Below, in pieces: positions 44,927 through 56,751 of a stretch of 64,000 nucleotides of DNA. The position numbers and the translations under genes are program-made. A model generated the notes under the pieces. The model saw only the letters and a list, made by a program, of their open reading frames with translations. It did no database searches and was not told where the DNA came from. Source of the stretch: Lomentospora prolificans (Eukaryota > Ascomycota > Sordariomycetes > Microascales > Microascaceae); NCBI GenBank assembly GCA_029532625.1, contig JARFXM010000002.1, positions 248,001 through 312,000 on the forward strand, in the 5' to 3' direction. Every line of letters begins with the position of its first letter. Within the stretch, counting starts at the first letter, position 1.

Positions 44927-46285
44927 ATGATTAAGGGCGAGTTACTAAGCTCGGATAAAGAGTTATCTGACGACGAGTTTCCTCCCCTTGAGGAGCTTCT
45001 CGCAATATACCGTCGCCGTCGCCCTCAACCATCTTCCGTTATTCCCGCCGTCCAAGGGACACGTCGCAACCCGATCATAGTAGAAGACTATGTATCCCTT
45101 GTAGTGTATCTGGCAACGTTGGGAGTATCAGCGCGCTCCTCATCATTAATACGCCCTGAGAAATGCCAGCTATTATATTCGACCACCAAGCGACCCGCGA
45201 TAACGAAGCGCAAGACAGAGGCAGGGGCATTGTAGGGGACAGAGAGGGTCTAAAGGCTCCTCAACCAGGAGATAGACGGAAGCCAGCCAACATGGCCGTG
45301 CGAGCTGAGGCCCTCGGTCAAGCGACCTGTCAGTTGTCTGCTTGGCTTGGCATATCTGGGAAGTATATAACGGCGTCTGCCCGTCCCTTCCTCAATTTTC
45401 CAACTTCCCTCTACTCTCTCCACTTCACTAGACGACAAGGTGCATACCCTCACACTTATTCCTCCCCAAGACTACGAGGCGACTCCTGACCGGGCTTACT
45501 TCCATCTTGGAATCGAGCGTCTTGAGGTGGTGAAAGTTGAGTTCCCGATCGAAAAACCTAGCAAGCCGATTCTTAGCCTGGGAAGGCTAAATCACTGGCT
45601 TGCGTGCGGCTCTCCCATGGTCTTAGATGATGAGTGCTTGGATGATGACTATGTCCTGCAGTCATCTTCGCTGGATTTCTTATTTCCTCGCAATTCCCCA
45701 GGTGAATTTGACGAAGTCTATCTTCTTGAGCAGCATTCCGATCCAGTATCCAGTGTGTCCGACGATGAAAAGACATACTCCAGCTTTATCGCATGGGACA
45801 ATGGGCCAACAACATCCAACGAACTCGATACTCCATTGGGTACTGACAATCAGATGATGATAGACGTTGACCAAGAGGTAGCACTTGGGGTATCCCTAAC
45901 AATAATAAAACACCTCCTCTAGCTGGAGGAACAGTAAATCCGGAGACTTCTCAGGTAGATCCGGAGGACTCTGAATCTGACTCGGATTTCCCGCCCCTCG
46001 AGGAGCTCCTAGGGCTCAAGCGTCGAACGACCATGCAAACTCGCGGGTCTTCTGAATTGCTCTCGAAGTGGTCCACCTTCAACTCCCTGGCCTCGAAGAG
46101 GGGCACTGGTGGTACTTATACCGCAACTACCCCTTCTCAACAAACGTTCCACGGCGGCACGGGGAAGCGTTCTGGTGGGACCCGACGTAGCGCCGGATTA
46201 ATTTTCATTGGATACGTCTCCCCCCTTTCTCGACTTGAGGCAGTGTCAATTCGTTGTGTTGGCTCTCGAACCATCTTCTCTTGAC
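44927..46285 (+). pseudogene. Eroded coding region for acidic protein(s) with a duplicated DFPPLEELL motif
   Basis: Three open stretches in different frames. The first (44927-45235) reads MIKGELLSSDKELSDDEFPPLEELL then RRRR and NPIIVEDY. The second (about 45440-45922) is Asp/Glu/Ser-rich (VLDDECLDDDYVLQSS, SPGEFDEVYLLEQHSD). It is followed by a candidate intron (GTAGCA to CTCTAG, 45877-45921, with CTAAC inside). The third (45940-46285) reads PEDSESDSDFPPLEELLGLKRR, repeating the motif of the first. The composition suggests a disordered nuclear protein or two tandem paralogues. Stops and frame changes separate the parts. I do not know the family. It lies inside the repeat-bounded island, tail-to-tail with the recombinase-like pseudogene. 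Confidence 0.4.
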
Positions 46286-46298
46286 TTCTAATAACAAC

Positions 46299-49024
46299 TT
46301 ACCCATGGGTCTCCCTCAGAACTGGTTCTTCTGGGTTGGTGGAATGTGCTGTTTCGAGGTGTATATGGCTAGGGGAATATGTGGACTCGTCATTACTGCT
46401 CCCTCTGGCTCCTTCACCCCGTTGCCAGTGACCAGGGGGAAGAGTGGGTGGCATCTCTTTGCCGTTCTGGCCGTTGAGGTGGTGCGCTTCCGACATATGT
46501 ATTAGCCAGTGGCAATAGCCGTCGGTGATAGTCTTGGTGTTTTGCTGTTGGCATTCCGGGCATGCGAATTGGTGGTTGAACTGGCCTCTATCCCTATGCT
46601 CGCGATTCATATGACGAGCGAAACCGTTCCCGGAGCTGTACTTGGTAGCACAGAAATAACAGCATCTAGTTACACCCTTCATGTGTGACGTACGCGTGAC
46701 AGGGTTGTTCATCAGGTACACTTTGCCTGATGGTAGTATTGGCTCATCCTTCTTCCCGTGACACTTCTTGATATGATTAGCCTATTCTAGAGGGCTTTTC
46801 ATGATATAGGTTTTCAGCTGTTGGTGCTTATATTCTAGATATAAGAAAGGTTTTAGGAATGTGGTCTTGTTCTTAATGTGGATATGCTTAGTATGCCGAG
46901 TCATATTTTGCCGATTTGTAAATTTGCGACCGCATAGACGACAAGTCAACCCTGTAGTTTGCACCTGCGGTTTGAGTAGGCTATTTGGAGATCTGGTGTT
47001 GGACTGTGCTTTAGTCTACTTGCGGGTTTTGGGAGAATGCAACGCATGTGCGCCAAGTAGTTGCAGAGCAGGTTCACATATAGTATCGATCGCTGCTCTC
47101 CGCCGATGTTCTCCTATTAGAGGAACTCCCCAACCACTTCCGCGTCTGCGGCGCCATGTGAACGACATTTCGGCTTAACGAACTTTGTGGTAACCAAAGT
47201 ATCTGTAGACCAGCCGAGAGCCCTCAGCCTATCTGCTGCTTCGAAATATTATTTTCGTCCCTTCTCTACCGCTAGTTCTGATAGCTTTGAAATGTTAATC
47301 CTCTCAGCCGCTGCTGTAGCAATTGGATGACGTGGTCCAAAATGCTTAGAGAGTATATGATGTTCCTTTCGGAGTTTAGGTATGTCCCTACGCTCTTCAA
47401 TACTGCGGAGGGCGTCTTCAGGGGCAGATTGGGGCCTTTTCATCTGTCTGAAGTAGTGAATCTCGTAGTAATTGATAAGAGTTCATCAGCACCTTCTCCG
47501 ACGTGGTTGCTGAAAGCAATTTTGATAAGGTTTTCTGCAATGCAACTTGGTTGGTAGCTATGCCGGAAGACAGACTCGGAGTTCCCTTGGTTATAGCTAT
47601 GGAATGCATTATGCAGAGCACCTGTTGGTGTTAACATGTGCCTGGGTTTGCGCAGCGGAAATTACCTTGCCAGCAAGTCTACCTCCTGCCCCTATTCGCA
47701 TAGTGTATGGACGTGTTGTATCTCGTGCTCCAGCCACTTCTAATATTCAGTGTCATATGGTCAGATATTGCCTATACGATATTGAAAAGGTCTGTTGCTC
47801 TTCAAGACTGTCTTTCCACATCAACAGGATATAATTTGTGTCCTCCAAGATAGTCGCTGGAGGATCTCCTTAAAGGATTCGAAGGGAGTCTCGAAAGCAC
47901 CATCAGAAAGCGCTTGTGCCGCAACGAGGCTCACCAACCAGAGAAGCGGGAAGGAACTTCTGTGGCATTAAAGGACACTCTAAGTTCGTGTTCTCAAACA
48001 AGAACAGATTATAAGGAGGGTAGAAAAAAAGCACATTCCCATCTCAGATTAACTTATAAGGTAGAAAGGAACACTCACTTCTCGTCTTGCATCTTGCGGA
48101 TTAACCTTTCTTTTCGCTTGTTACGTTGTATTGTCGGTGTGGTGACAAGCTTTTTCTCTGGATTGGCAGAATCCTAAACAACTCCCAACCTGAACTGCTT
48201 GTATTTAAGATCAACTAAACAGCCCAGCCTAAAACCGCAGACTCTATCTATGAGGGTGATAGTATGAAAAGCTACATGTGCTTAGGGTTCATAAGGGATG
48301 TCTGTAGTGCGAGTCCAGAGTGTAATCTATGTCACTATCAGTCATGTCCTTCTTCTGGAATTGTTGTTCGCGTTTCAATCCCAATATATCTGGGAGTTTC
48401 TTATATATCCACTATACTTGTTAACATAGGTTGATAGTGAAGGAAATGGAATACTCCTACCTTGGTGATCTCATGTACTGGACTGTCCCCTATTGGTTTC
48501 AGATCGGTATATGGGAGTGTCTATGAGACCCTATTATCTGGATCTTGCCTTCTCTTTTCCTGCAAGATTGTAGAGTCAGCCATTCCAACTAGCGGCTTCT
48601 ACACATTCAAAATTGTGGAAGCCTGGTCAATACCTTGCTTCCATATATACTCCTCTAGTCCTAGAGTTGGGCAAATGCACCTGGAGTTTTCGGCATACAT
48701 CTCAAGGAATGTTTGACAGTATGCCTTTGCGTCTTTGTCATTTCGATAAAATTCAAACCAAATACTATTAGGGTCTCGCCTAATGATATCTGTGAAGTAT
48801 CTGATTAAACCAATATTAGTAGTTGAAATATGACAGCTATAGCCTTCTATGTCTATAACACGCATTCTAGGTGCTCCATGCTCTCTCCCGATGGTACATG
48901 GTGCGACTTCATATCTGTCCGTTGTAAGGCTTGCTCTATTCTGTTTGAACAGCTCTTCTGCCCTTTGTTTCTATAGGGCTCTGTGGTTAGGAGGATGGTC
49001 CACGGGAGGTTGGATTTCTTCCAT
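46299..49024 (-). pseudogene. DUF3435/FluG-type (tyrosine recombinase-like) protein with C2H2 fingers, RIP-degraded
   Basis: Minus-strand reading from ATG 49024: MEEIQPPVDHPPNHRAL, stop, KQRAEELFKQNRASLTTDRYE, then DPNSIWFEFYRNDKDAKAYC, LEEYIWKQGIDQASTILNV, stop, KPLVGMADSTILQEKRRQDPDNR. A splice-consistent intron follows VHEITK (GTAGGA donor, TATAG acceptor, then WIYKKLPDILG). Further on come SESVFRHSYQPSCIAENL, EDALRSIEERRDIPKLRKEH, LSELAVEKGRK, stop, YFEAADRLRALG (to about 47200). The C-terminal part has C2H2 fingers (CRLCGRKF.NRQNMTRHTKHIH; CYFC, H, H). The order and wording resemble fungal DUF3435/FluG-domain C2H2 proteins, relatives of Crypton and Starship tyrosine recombinases. Nonsense codons at 48971-48973, 48599-48601, 48521-48523 and 47249-47251 fit Gln or Trp codons hit by CpA-to-TpA changes. 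The catalytic R..H..R..Y core is not recognisable between about 48.2 and 47.7 kb. Confidence 0.6.
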
Positions 49025-49285
49025 GATTTGCACTAGGGAACGAAAGACTAAGACATGTACTAGAGGGAAAGTATGAGTACTCAAAAAATTACTAGAACTT
49101 AGGGTTAGGAGAATATCAGTTTGGAACTTGAAAGGACAAGCTGCTGAATTTATGTCCGAGTATGAAGGACTGGTTGCTGTCGATATTTTGTACGCCCTGG
49201 GGTGGGCTTTACAGTTCCGTTCATTGTCCGAAACGGCACTGGAAACGGTCGGTGGGGGCCGCCCCGGCGTGCCGCCGTGAAAACC
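49025..49285. other. Upstream of the recombinase-like pseudogene
   Basis: AT-rich up to about 49.15 kb, then abruptly GC-rich toward the right repeat copy. No gene recognised. Confidence 0.4.
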
Positions 49286-49366
49286 GGTTCACCGGGGCCA
49301 CCACATTTCGGGATCCCAGGCTGCCATCTACGGCTGGCACAAATCTACCAACTTCAGGGCCATCTA
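49286..49366 (+). repeat. Right copy of the 81-bp direct repeat
   Basis: Direct-orientation counterpart of 43519-43599. This copy is richer in G and C; where the copies differ, it carries C or G at most positions where the left copy has T or A. Confidence 0.75.
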
Positions 49367-51908
49367 ATCTGATAGGTATGACTTAGTTGGAGACAAAGAA
49401 AGTACTCGAAGCTCGAGCCGCATGAGGTGCCCCATGTCATGCCGAGCTCAGTGAAGCCTCACAAGCCAGCGTTTGACTAATTACACCTCACCGCTTCAAG
49501 GGCTATGGCCGGTCGAAACTACCACTCGGCGGTTTCTCCAAGTGGGGAGGGGGCAGCCCCGCATGGAATTGAATCCTTTCATGCTGTAGCGTGAAAGGGT
49601 ATCGTCGAGGACGAACACCCCTGTTTTCGTGTTTCCCGTTCAATATACCCATTGCAATTGAGACGTAGGTATGAAAAAGAGGAAAAAAAAAAAATGGCCT
49701 TCGAGCTTGGCGCGCGTGTGGCGGTATTCAGGGTTGCGATGCCAGCATGCAGGTCTAGTCTAATCTACATGCTGGCGGCCGAGAGACAGCCCGCAGACTC
49801 CGCTACTGCCCCACGATCCTTAGGCCACATGCCGTATTGGGCCAGCACAAGGAGGAAAAAAATGAACAAGGATTCATCTCCTGTATTTGCGATGCGTCTG
49901 TGTGTCTCTGGCTCAAAAACTAAACAACTGTAGTGCATTGGTGATGGATCCGCTCTAGGTCTCCCGGCGTTACAACGGGCCATCTGATGGCCAGCAGTTG
50001 GAAGGATTCCCCATCGTCCACTACTCCAGTGGGTGCTGTCATTTGGTGGCATGTTGAGCTCCAAGACCCCTACATTTTTTACCGGTTTCCGGAGAGGTAT
50101 AACAACACCCTTTGGAAAACCGGCATGACCAGGATGCGCGTCAAAGGATTTGGATTTTTTTTTTTTTTAAATTCTTTCCCTCGCTCTTGGGAAATAACCT
50201 CATGGGCAAGGATGGTGGTCCGAGGGCATCTGGCATTTGCACGGTAGGCGGTTTCTCGAGAAATTTCTTCATTGTTTCAAACTTCCTTTTCAATATTGGG
50301 CGCGAAACGATTCATGTAGGGTCTCGGTGGAATGCACTAAGGAAAGATGCCTTGCGTTCAATTAGCCCTGGAGATCTACAGTGAGGGGCCAGCACGGCCA
50401 GGCAGCGCACACCTCTTTTGATGGGTTAGGATTCAATGTCGATCAGAGGCATCGTACAGCAGATTCTAGCCCCATGGAGATAGGCAGTGAGCGGGCAGGA
50501 TCCATGGCGGAGGCAGCGGGCAGTGTCTACTCCGTAATACCAATAGATGGATCAAAGATGCACCGTTGAGGTTGGGGGGCCACAAGCATCCTGGGGTAAT
50601 ATCTTGGTGCCGTACCCGACACTCTCTTGTGATCGGCGATGCCCGTCGGTCCTCAAGTCACTTTGCATCCGCCTATGCAGGAAGCCCAGGACGAACTGTG
50701 AATAGTGTCACTTTTTCTTTCACTGCATTTCTGCCTCCTCGAATCCGAAAGAATTCAGCTGCATACTTGCTTGTATAACAGACTGTGGAACCCCTGCCCG
50801 CAGGTAAACAACCTATCACGGGGTGTCTGCTTGTGCGCCTTTTGCCATGGCTCGCGTCTTTCGCTCCGGCCGCACTCAGTTCTCCATTTTCTTTTTTGCA
50901 AAAGTCCATTGCTTACGCTTCAAAAATCTTTTTTTGCTGCTTTTCTTGGGTTGCGTTTCGACTGATTCCTCAGGCTTGGCCAGGGTCCTTGAATGAGTAC
51001 ATCCCTCCTGTACCGTCTCCTCATTCACCAGCCCAGGTCTCGCAAGGTAGTGTGCGTGCTGGAAACGGGCCGACAAGGCTTCGCAATTGGGGATCTGACG
51101 TCAGTCGGCGATTCCCCGTCTTTCTTACCTTTCTTGGAGAAAGCGCTTACCGTGCACCAATCAAGAGGGCGTGGCTTGATTTGCCAGCAGGTGGCGGCAT
51201 GGTCGAGTCCCGGGGGTGAAAAAATGGAAGCGGGGAGAAAACCTGCCAAGGCGGCGCCGTTGGTTGCGACCACACGGGCAAGGTGCAGGAAAGTGTGCAG
51301 GGTGACCGATGGGAGCCAGGGTGAAGGAGTGATGGTGATGGGCGGGCTTAGGCTGTTTACGGTCTAGCGGCGATCTAGACCGGCTTTGGGACAGTGCCGA
51401 AAACTCATTGGAGACGGTCGACCTTGATGAGTGTACGAAGTTTTACTTGCACATGGGAGGGAAGGGCACACCATGATGTATTATGGGTTAGGCTGTTCCC
51501 TGCCAGCCCCCAGTTTTAGTCCGTAATACGCCGATTGGAGTTGAGAGATGCAGGCGACGAAGAGCGCCATTACGTCCCAAGGTAGAGCGCCTGATTGGGC
51601 AATGCTCCCAGCGAGACACTGGTGGTCGCTTGGGCGTTTAGCTGACTGTCGGCCGACTTATGCTACCAGTAGGAGCTGAAAGCCGTCAGGTGCACCTTTT
51701 CGCTGAGCATAGGGACCGTTTTGATGCGGTTTCCAAGCCAACGTACAAGAGAAGCCAGCTAGAAGCCACAGGACTGTAATGAACTGACCGGGCTGGCTTT
51801 TCCGTTCGCCGGCTCGCCAGCTGTAAACGAGTATTGTTCGGCAGCCGAACCCAGTCTGGTCACTTGTCATATCCTAGGGTATATAAAAAAAAATAAAAAA
51901 GGAAAGAG

Positions 51909-51933
51909 AAAAAAAAAAAAAAAAAAAAAAAAA
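51909..51933. repeat. Poly(A) homopolymer, 25 bp
   Basis: Uninterrupted A run preceded by A-rich sequence with single G and T interruptions. Confidence 0.9.
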
Positions 51934-53176
51934 CCGCTATCTCGGGAATTTCGGTACTGGCAGTTATCGGTCTGTCGTCAACGGCCTGATTAGGCCCTTT
52001 GTGAACATTGATCAATTCACCACAGTTGATGGTCCAGAGTCCCGTCATGCTCAGGCTGTGGAGAATCAATCGATGATCAACACCAACTGAAACCAGTCTT
52101 GGTACAATGGAACATTAACTTGCCAGCCAGCGAGATCCACAGATGACAGTGGTCTACACTGTGCTCGATCCACGGCCAGGCTGGCAATCCTTCCAATTAG
52201 GCCAGCGGACAGCCAGGGCCTTCTTCACTGATACCGTCCTGGCTCCTCTGGCACCCCCAGCAAGTCCCGGACTCCCCCGCGCCGTTTCACCACGGCCAGC
52301 AAAAGAATTAGCCAAGGTGGTATTCAAACCAACTTTGATCGAGTCTGTCCAAGCTAGCGCTTCCCTTCCGGCACTGCACTTCGCAATCTGGTCAATGGCA
52401 CCTGAATTTGTCCTCTCTCAAATCCTTCGCTTCGAGGGAAATGTGAGAGAGGCTTGCGGTCAGCCCGCTTGCCTGTGCTTCTCGCAAGGAAACGCTCGCA
52501 AATCGTAACAGCGGCCAATCAACAGTCAACACTCAAGCCAAGGTCCAGCGCGTCTCATGACCTGGCTCGTTTGGTGGATGCAAAGGTTGGAAGCCAATAC
52601 CCCCAGCGCCTCCAAGTACATCCAGGACAGTAATCAGTGATCAGTATGCCTGCGTCCTGTTTTCGGTTTTTGCTGCGTCAAATTGTGAATCCTTCGACAG
52701 ATACTCTCGCTAGTCTTACTTTCTCAGGCTGGCCCACCTTCCCCATGACCACCAACGTTTGGAACTAATTCAAAATCTTCACCTTGGGCAAGCGCGTGGA
52801 TTCTCCAGTTTCCGTAATTTGCCATCTCCCTTGTCGAGACCCCATTTCAACACCTTGCAATGCACGTTGTTGCACTGTGAAATTGAGGCCCGATGAGCGA
52901 GGAGGACCTATTCCGCCCAGCAGAGCGTGTGTCGATGCGAATCAACATCGACCATCATTTTCACTCTTGAGCTTGGATCAATTGTCAATGTACTCCTCCC
53001 CCGTTCCCCACCCACGCAACGTTGCTTGCGAATGAACAGCCCGCAATCTCTCCATCCGCCAAATTCCGTTTCCCCCCTCACACTCATTTACACCTTCCTC
53101 TTTCAATGCCTCCATCTCGCCACATCTCGCCCGGGCCAGGATGGAGGCGTCGCGTGTACGTGCGTGTGGGTGGATG

Positions 53177-53203
53177 AGTGTGTGTGTGTGCGTGTGTGTG
53201 TGT
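53177..53203. repeat. GT microsatellite
   Basis: GT dinucleotide run with one GC interruption, within a looser GT-rich stretch from 53157. Confidence 0.8.
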
Positions 53204-54875
53204 ATCCCTCTGTCAAATGCTCGTTGAAAGATCCGAAGCAATACTAGCCCGGTTGTGAGCTGATGTCACCAATTGCTGCAGCCACCCAAAATTCTGGGCT
53301 TCAGCCTTCCAAGGCAGAACGGGTTTTTATCCCGTACGCCAATGGCGATGTTTTTGCCTACACTAGGTCTCGCCCTGCCAGTGTCCGCCACCTGCTACCT
53401 TGGCAGTTGCGGAGGCCATCGCCAGCACTGCCGCGAGTGGCTTTTTCCCTCCGCCGTCTGTTCCCTTGCCATGCCGGCTTTTGGTATCCTCGTGTGTGGG
53501 TGTGGTCGTACCCACAAGTCAAGTTAGTATAGGTAGGGGCCTAGAAGCTCTATTCAAATGATTAGTCGCAGACGCCAGGCAGGGTCAAGCTTTTTCGCCC
53601 AGGTTGCACCCCCTGTCTTGGACTGCTCTAGTCCTGCGCTGGCGCTCCGCCTGGGCAATGTCTTTGTTCCTTTCATGCCCACTAGCCACGAAGAAGAAAT
53701 TCTGGCGCATGCCAGGCTGTACAACATCGTCGACGAGTTGACTTTCTCTCCCGAAGGGCGCCTCGAAAACGCCCTCGCTATATTACGGGAACGGGTGGGC
53801 GGGAGAAGGGTTGTCAGAAAAGATACGGAAGAAATAAAAGAACCAAGCAGATTAAAAGGGTAGCAGGGCAATAAAAAAAAAAAGAAAAAGAAAAAGAAAA
53901 AAAGGGAAGATGACGTGCCGTGCCAAGTCCCGAGAGCTTCGTCTCGGCTAACCGCCCAAGCGAGAGTGAACATATTACTTCCTGTATTGTGCAAGACGCG
54001 CCGCTCCTTACCTTGTCCACATCAATTATTATGATTTCCCTATCTTTCGTTCAATCCGCAGTAACGGGGAGCGCAGAGCAACAAAGGGCTCAACTGTGCT
54101 TGATTGATTGTCCGTAGCAGTCCGGCAACTATTATCTGATCGTTTATTCGAGTGAATCGTATTCGTCGTACCATGGCGACTCTTGACTCCGCGCTGCTTG
54201 TCATTTCCAGGAGGTCCGTTATTGAACGCGTTTACGAGCTGTACGAAAAAGCATTTAATACTCAAACAGAGGAACATATTATTCGTTTGGCGACCAAATT
54301 CCATCCCGCTTCTCACTCTCCGCACGAACCCCGCTTTGCGCTGGCCTGGACTTTGGACTGTGGCCGCTACTCCACACAATCCACAAGCAAGGGATGGCAG
54401 TCCAACTACGGAGGCCTTTTTATTTTCTCTTTTTCTCTAGATGTGCGCAATGTGAAATGTTAGTTTGATCCGTCGCTGGCCATGCAGACCAGCAGTATGC
54501 CGAGCTACACAAAAGCCCGAAGCCCGCCTGGCGACGGGTACGAGGGACGGATACGGCCAGCCAGCCAGGTGCGCTATTCGTCGTTACGGTACCACCGCAT
54601 GGAGGAGAAAGAGGGAATGGGATATACAGGAATAGTACAAGAGGGGACGGACACAGTCAGCCGTGCCGCTTCGCTCGCCCGTTCCCGCCCTTCCATTCGT
54701 TGAGCACGGCGAGAATCCGTAGGGAATAACTGGGCAACGATCTGCAACTCTGCAGGTTTCCTGGACGTGATGCGTCGGTTTAATTAACGCCGTGTACACA
54801 AACAAAGAGGGCCAGCCACAGCCAATTCTGTTCTTGCTGTTGTGAGTGTCTTTACTTTGTTTTTTTGCATGTCAG

Positions 54876-54902
54876 TTTTTTTTTTTTTTTTTTTTTTTTT
54901 TT
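54876..54902. repeat. Poly(T) homopolymer, 27 bp
   Basis: Uninterrupted T run, followed by a further T-rich stretch. Confidence 0.9.
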
Positions 54903-55559
54903 GTTTTCCTTTTTTTCTTCAATTCATTAGAGACTCGTAGTTCTACCCCCATCCCAAAAGTATGCCTCGCCAGGCCTGCTTACAAGAACGCTGAGCTGGT
55001 CCCCGTCTCAGAGGAGAAACAGTGTTGAAAAAATGAATGACAGCTAATATAACCAGCTGCCAAATTCGATCAAGCCTCGCCCCATCCTTCGGCGAGCTAG
55101 CCCGGTGTATCTCAGGAATTCCTCCAGACTAGAGGCTCGAAACTGTTCTTTAGTGAATCCGGCGTTATTGAGAACTTTGAATTACCCCGGAGAATTGCCT
55201 CCTTGCCCCATCATCTCCAAACTCTGGTGGTTCGAGGAGGTCAGGTCGTCCAGGGTATTAGCGTTACCTTGGTCAGATTCTGCATGCATGGTCTGTTGCA
55301 CACTTTGAAGCTCTCTCGAGGAGCCACCCATGGCTCATCCCGCCTCTTTTACTTTTATGTTTTGATCTACTTCGTCGCCTATGCCTCCATTCCGTGTATT
55401 CTACTCAAGCTTAGACACAACACTTGTACTGTGCTCGATGCAATGTGTACCCTCTCCCATCTCAAGCTCATCCTTTCCTCCACACCCCTTTCTCTCCCCT
55501 CTTTGCCCCTCTCTGAACCCCAGGCAAAGCTGGGGTGTAAATCCGCATCGCATCGAGTG

Positions 55560-55597
<38 letters not shown>
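55560..55597. repeat. Poly(A) homopolymer, 38 bp
   Basis: The longest homopolymer in the window, uninterrupted. No LINE-type coding sequence is visible upstream of it. Confidence 0.9.
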
Positions 55598-55602
<5 letters not shown>

Positions 55603-56565
55603 AAAACTTTCCCTCATCGCACCATTCTTAATCGTCAGCCCAGCACACGAGAAAAAAAAGCACCGGTTCTTATCCCATGTAATCGAGCTAGAGCTCATCC
55701 TCTCCCCCCTCGTGCTCGGGCAAGGCATCCTCTGAGCCACTACCACGCCATGAGTGCCACCTGTGCATCCGGTCGACTTCTCACATCCATGCCTCTGCCA
55801 TGCGATTTGCCCTGAAGAGACTGAAACCCATCTCCCTTTGCCCCTCCCTCCACACACCCAGATACACTGCACGTACACACACCCCTTCCCCACCCCGTCG
55901 ATCGCCTAAGGAACGGACTGACAAATGTATTAATACCATCAAACCCGAATCTGCCATCTGCACCTCACCCAACCCACTCGCATGCGATAGTTACGGTCTC
56001 TGCCTTGAACCCCGCAACAGGCACACTGGCACTTCAACTTGGGGGGACCCTGGTCTAACCTACCACCCCCGGCCCGGCCGAGCTGCGAGAGGGAGCAGTT
56101 GGCCCAGGGAGACGTCAGACTCGTGACGACACCACCAGCTTTGGTTGACCGGGCTGGCTGGCTGGCGTCAACCGCGGAGCATAGCTGGCGTAGTGTAATA
56201 GTGAATATACCTTCTGAGCTCCGAGGATGAGGATAGGAGGTCTCACCGGCTTCAGGATCAACTCCTCGTTCAAGATGTACCTCGAGAACCGGGTCCTAGC
56301 TCAGGCTCGCAAGCTACTTCTTGGCTTTTACTCTGGTTTCTCTCTTTCTTCTGCTGTTGCTAATATTACCTTCTCCACCCGTGTAACTGGTCCCTCATCC
56401 TCTCCCAAATGGGATACCAACATCCATCAGGCCCGGGTCAGATCCATTCTCCTTCTGTCTCCCCCTTGGTATAAGCCTAGAGCTTCTTCCCGTTTCCTAC
56501 CCCCTTCCCACACGCCCCTCCATTTCCACCATCTCTCTTTTGCCCTCTTCCGTAAACCCATTTCT

Positions 56566-56572
56566 TATAAAA
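56566..56572 (+). promoter_or_regulatory. TATA box of the sugar transporter gene
   Basis: TATAAAA about 180 nt upstream of the ATG at 56752, immediately followed by a long pyrimidine-rich tract, the usual core-promoter layout of strongly expressed fungal genes. Confidence 0.55.
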
Positions 56573-56751
56573 CAAGACTGTCTCCCCCCTTTCTCCCCTA
56601 CCCGGGTCGAAAAGGAAGTTGATTCCAAGCTTCTTGTTTTGAGGCGTCCGAGCCAGAAACCCAAACATCCAGACGGTCGCATCTAACCCCCAAGCCCGCA
56701 ATTGAGATCGACACGGTTCGAATTGGGATAGACCCCAAGTGCTAGCCCACC

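Larger units (their letters stand above)
49367..56565. other. 7-kb region without recognisable gene
   Basis: Short ORFs on both strands lack motifs and splice-consistent partners. A purine-rich tract near 49542-49557 (aagtggggaggggg) followed by a segment with gtatcgtcgaggacgaacac at about 49600 faintly recalls the end of a gypsy-type polyprotein and its polypurine tract. Long homopolymers and a GT run are listed separately. The last part is CT-rich promoter sequence of the transporter gene. Confidence 0.4.

Noticed and set aside
53558..53863. 101-codon plus-strand ORF with soluble-protein-like composition
   Set aside because: Overlaps an equally open minus frame, ends in an A-rich low-complexity tract and has no recognisable motif or splice partner.
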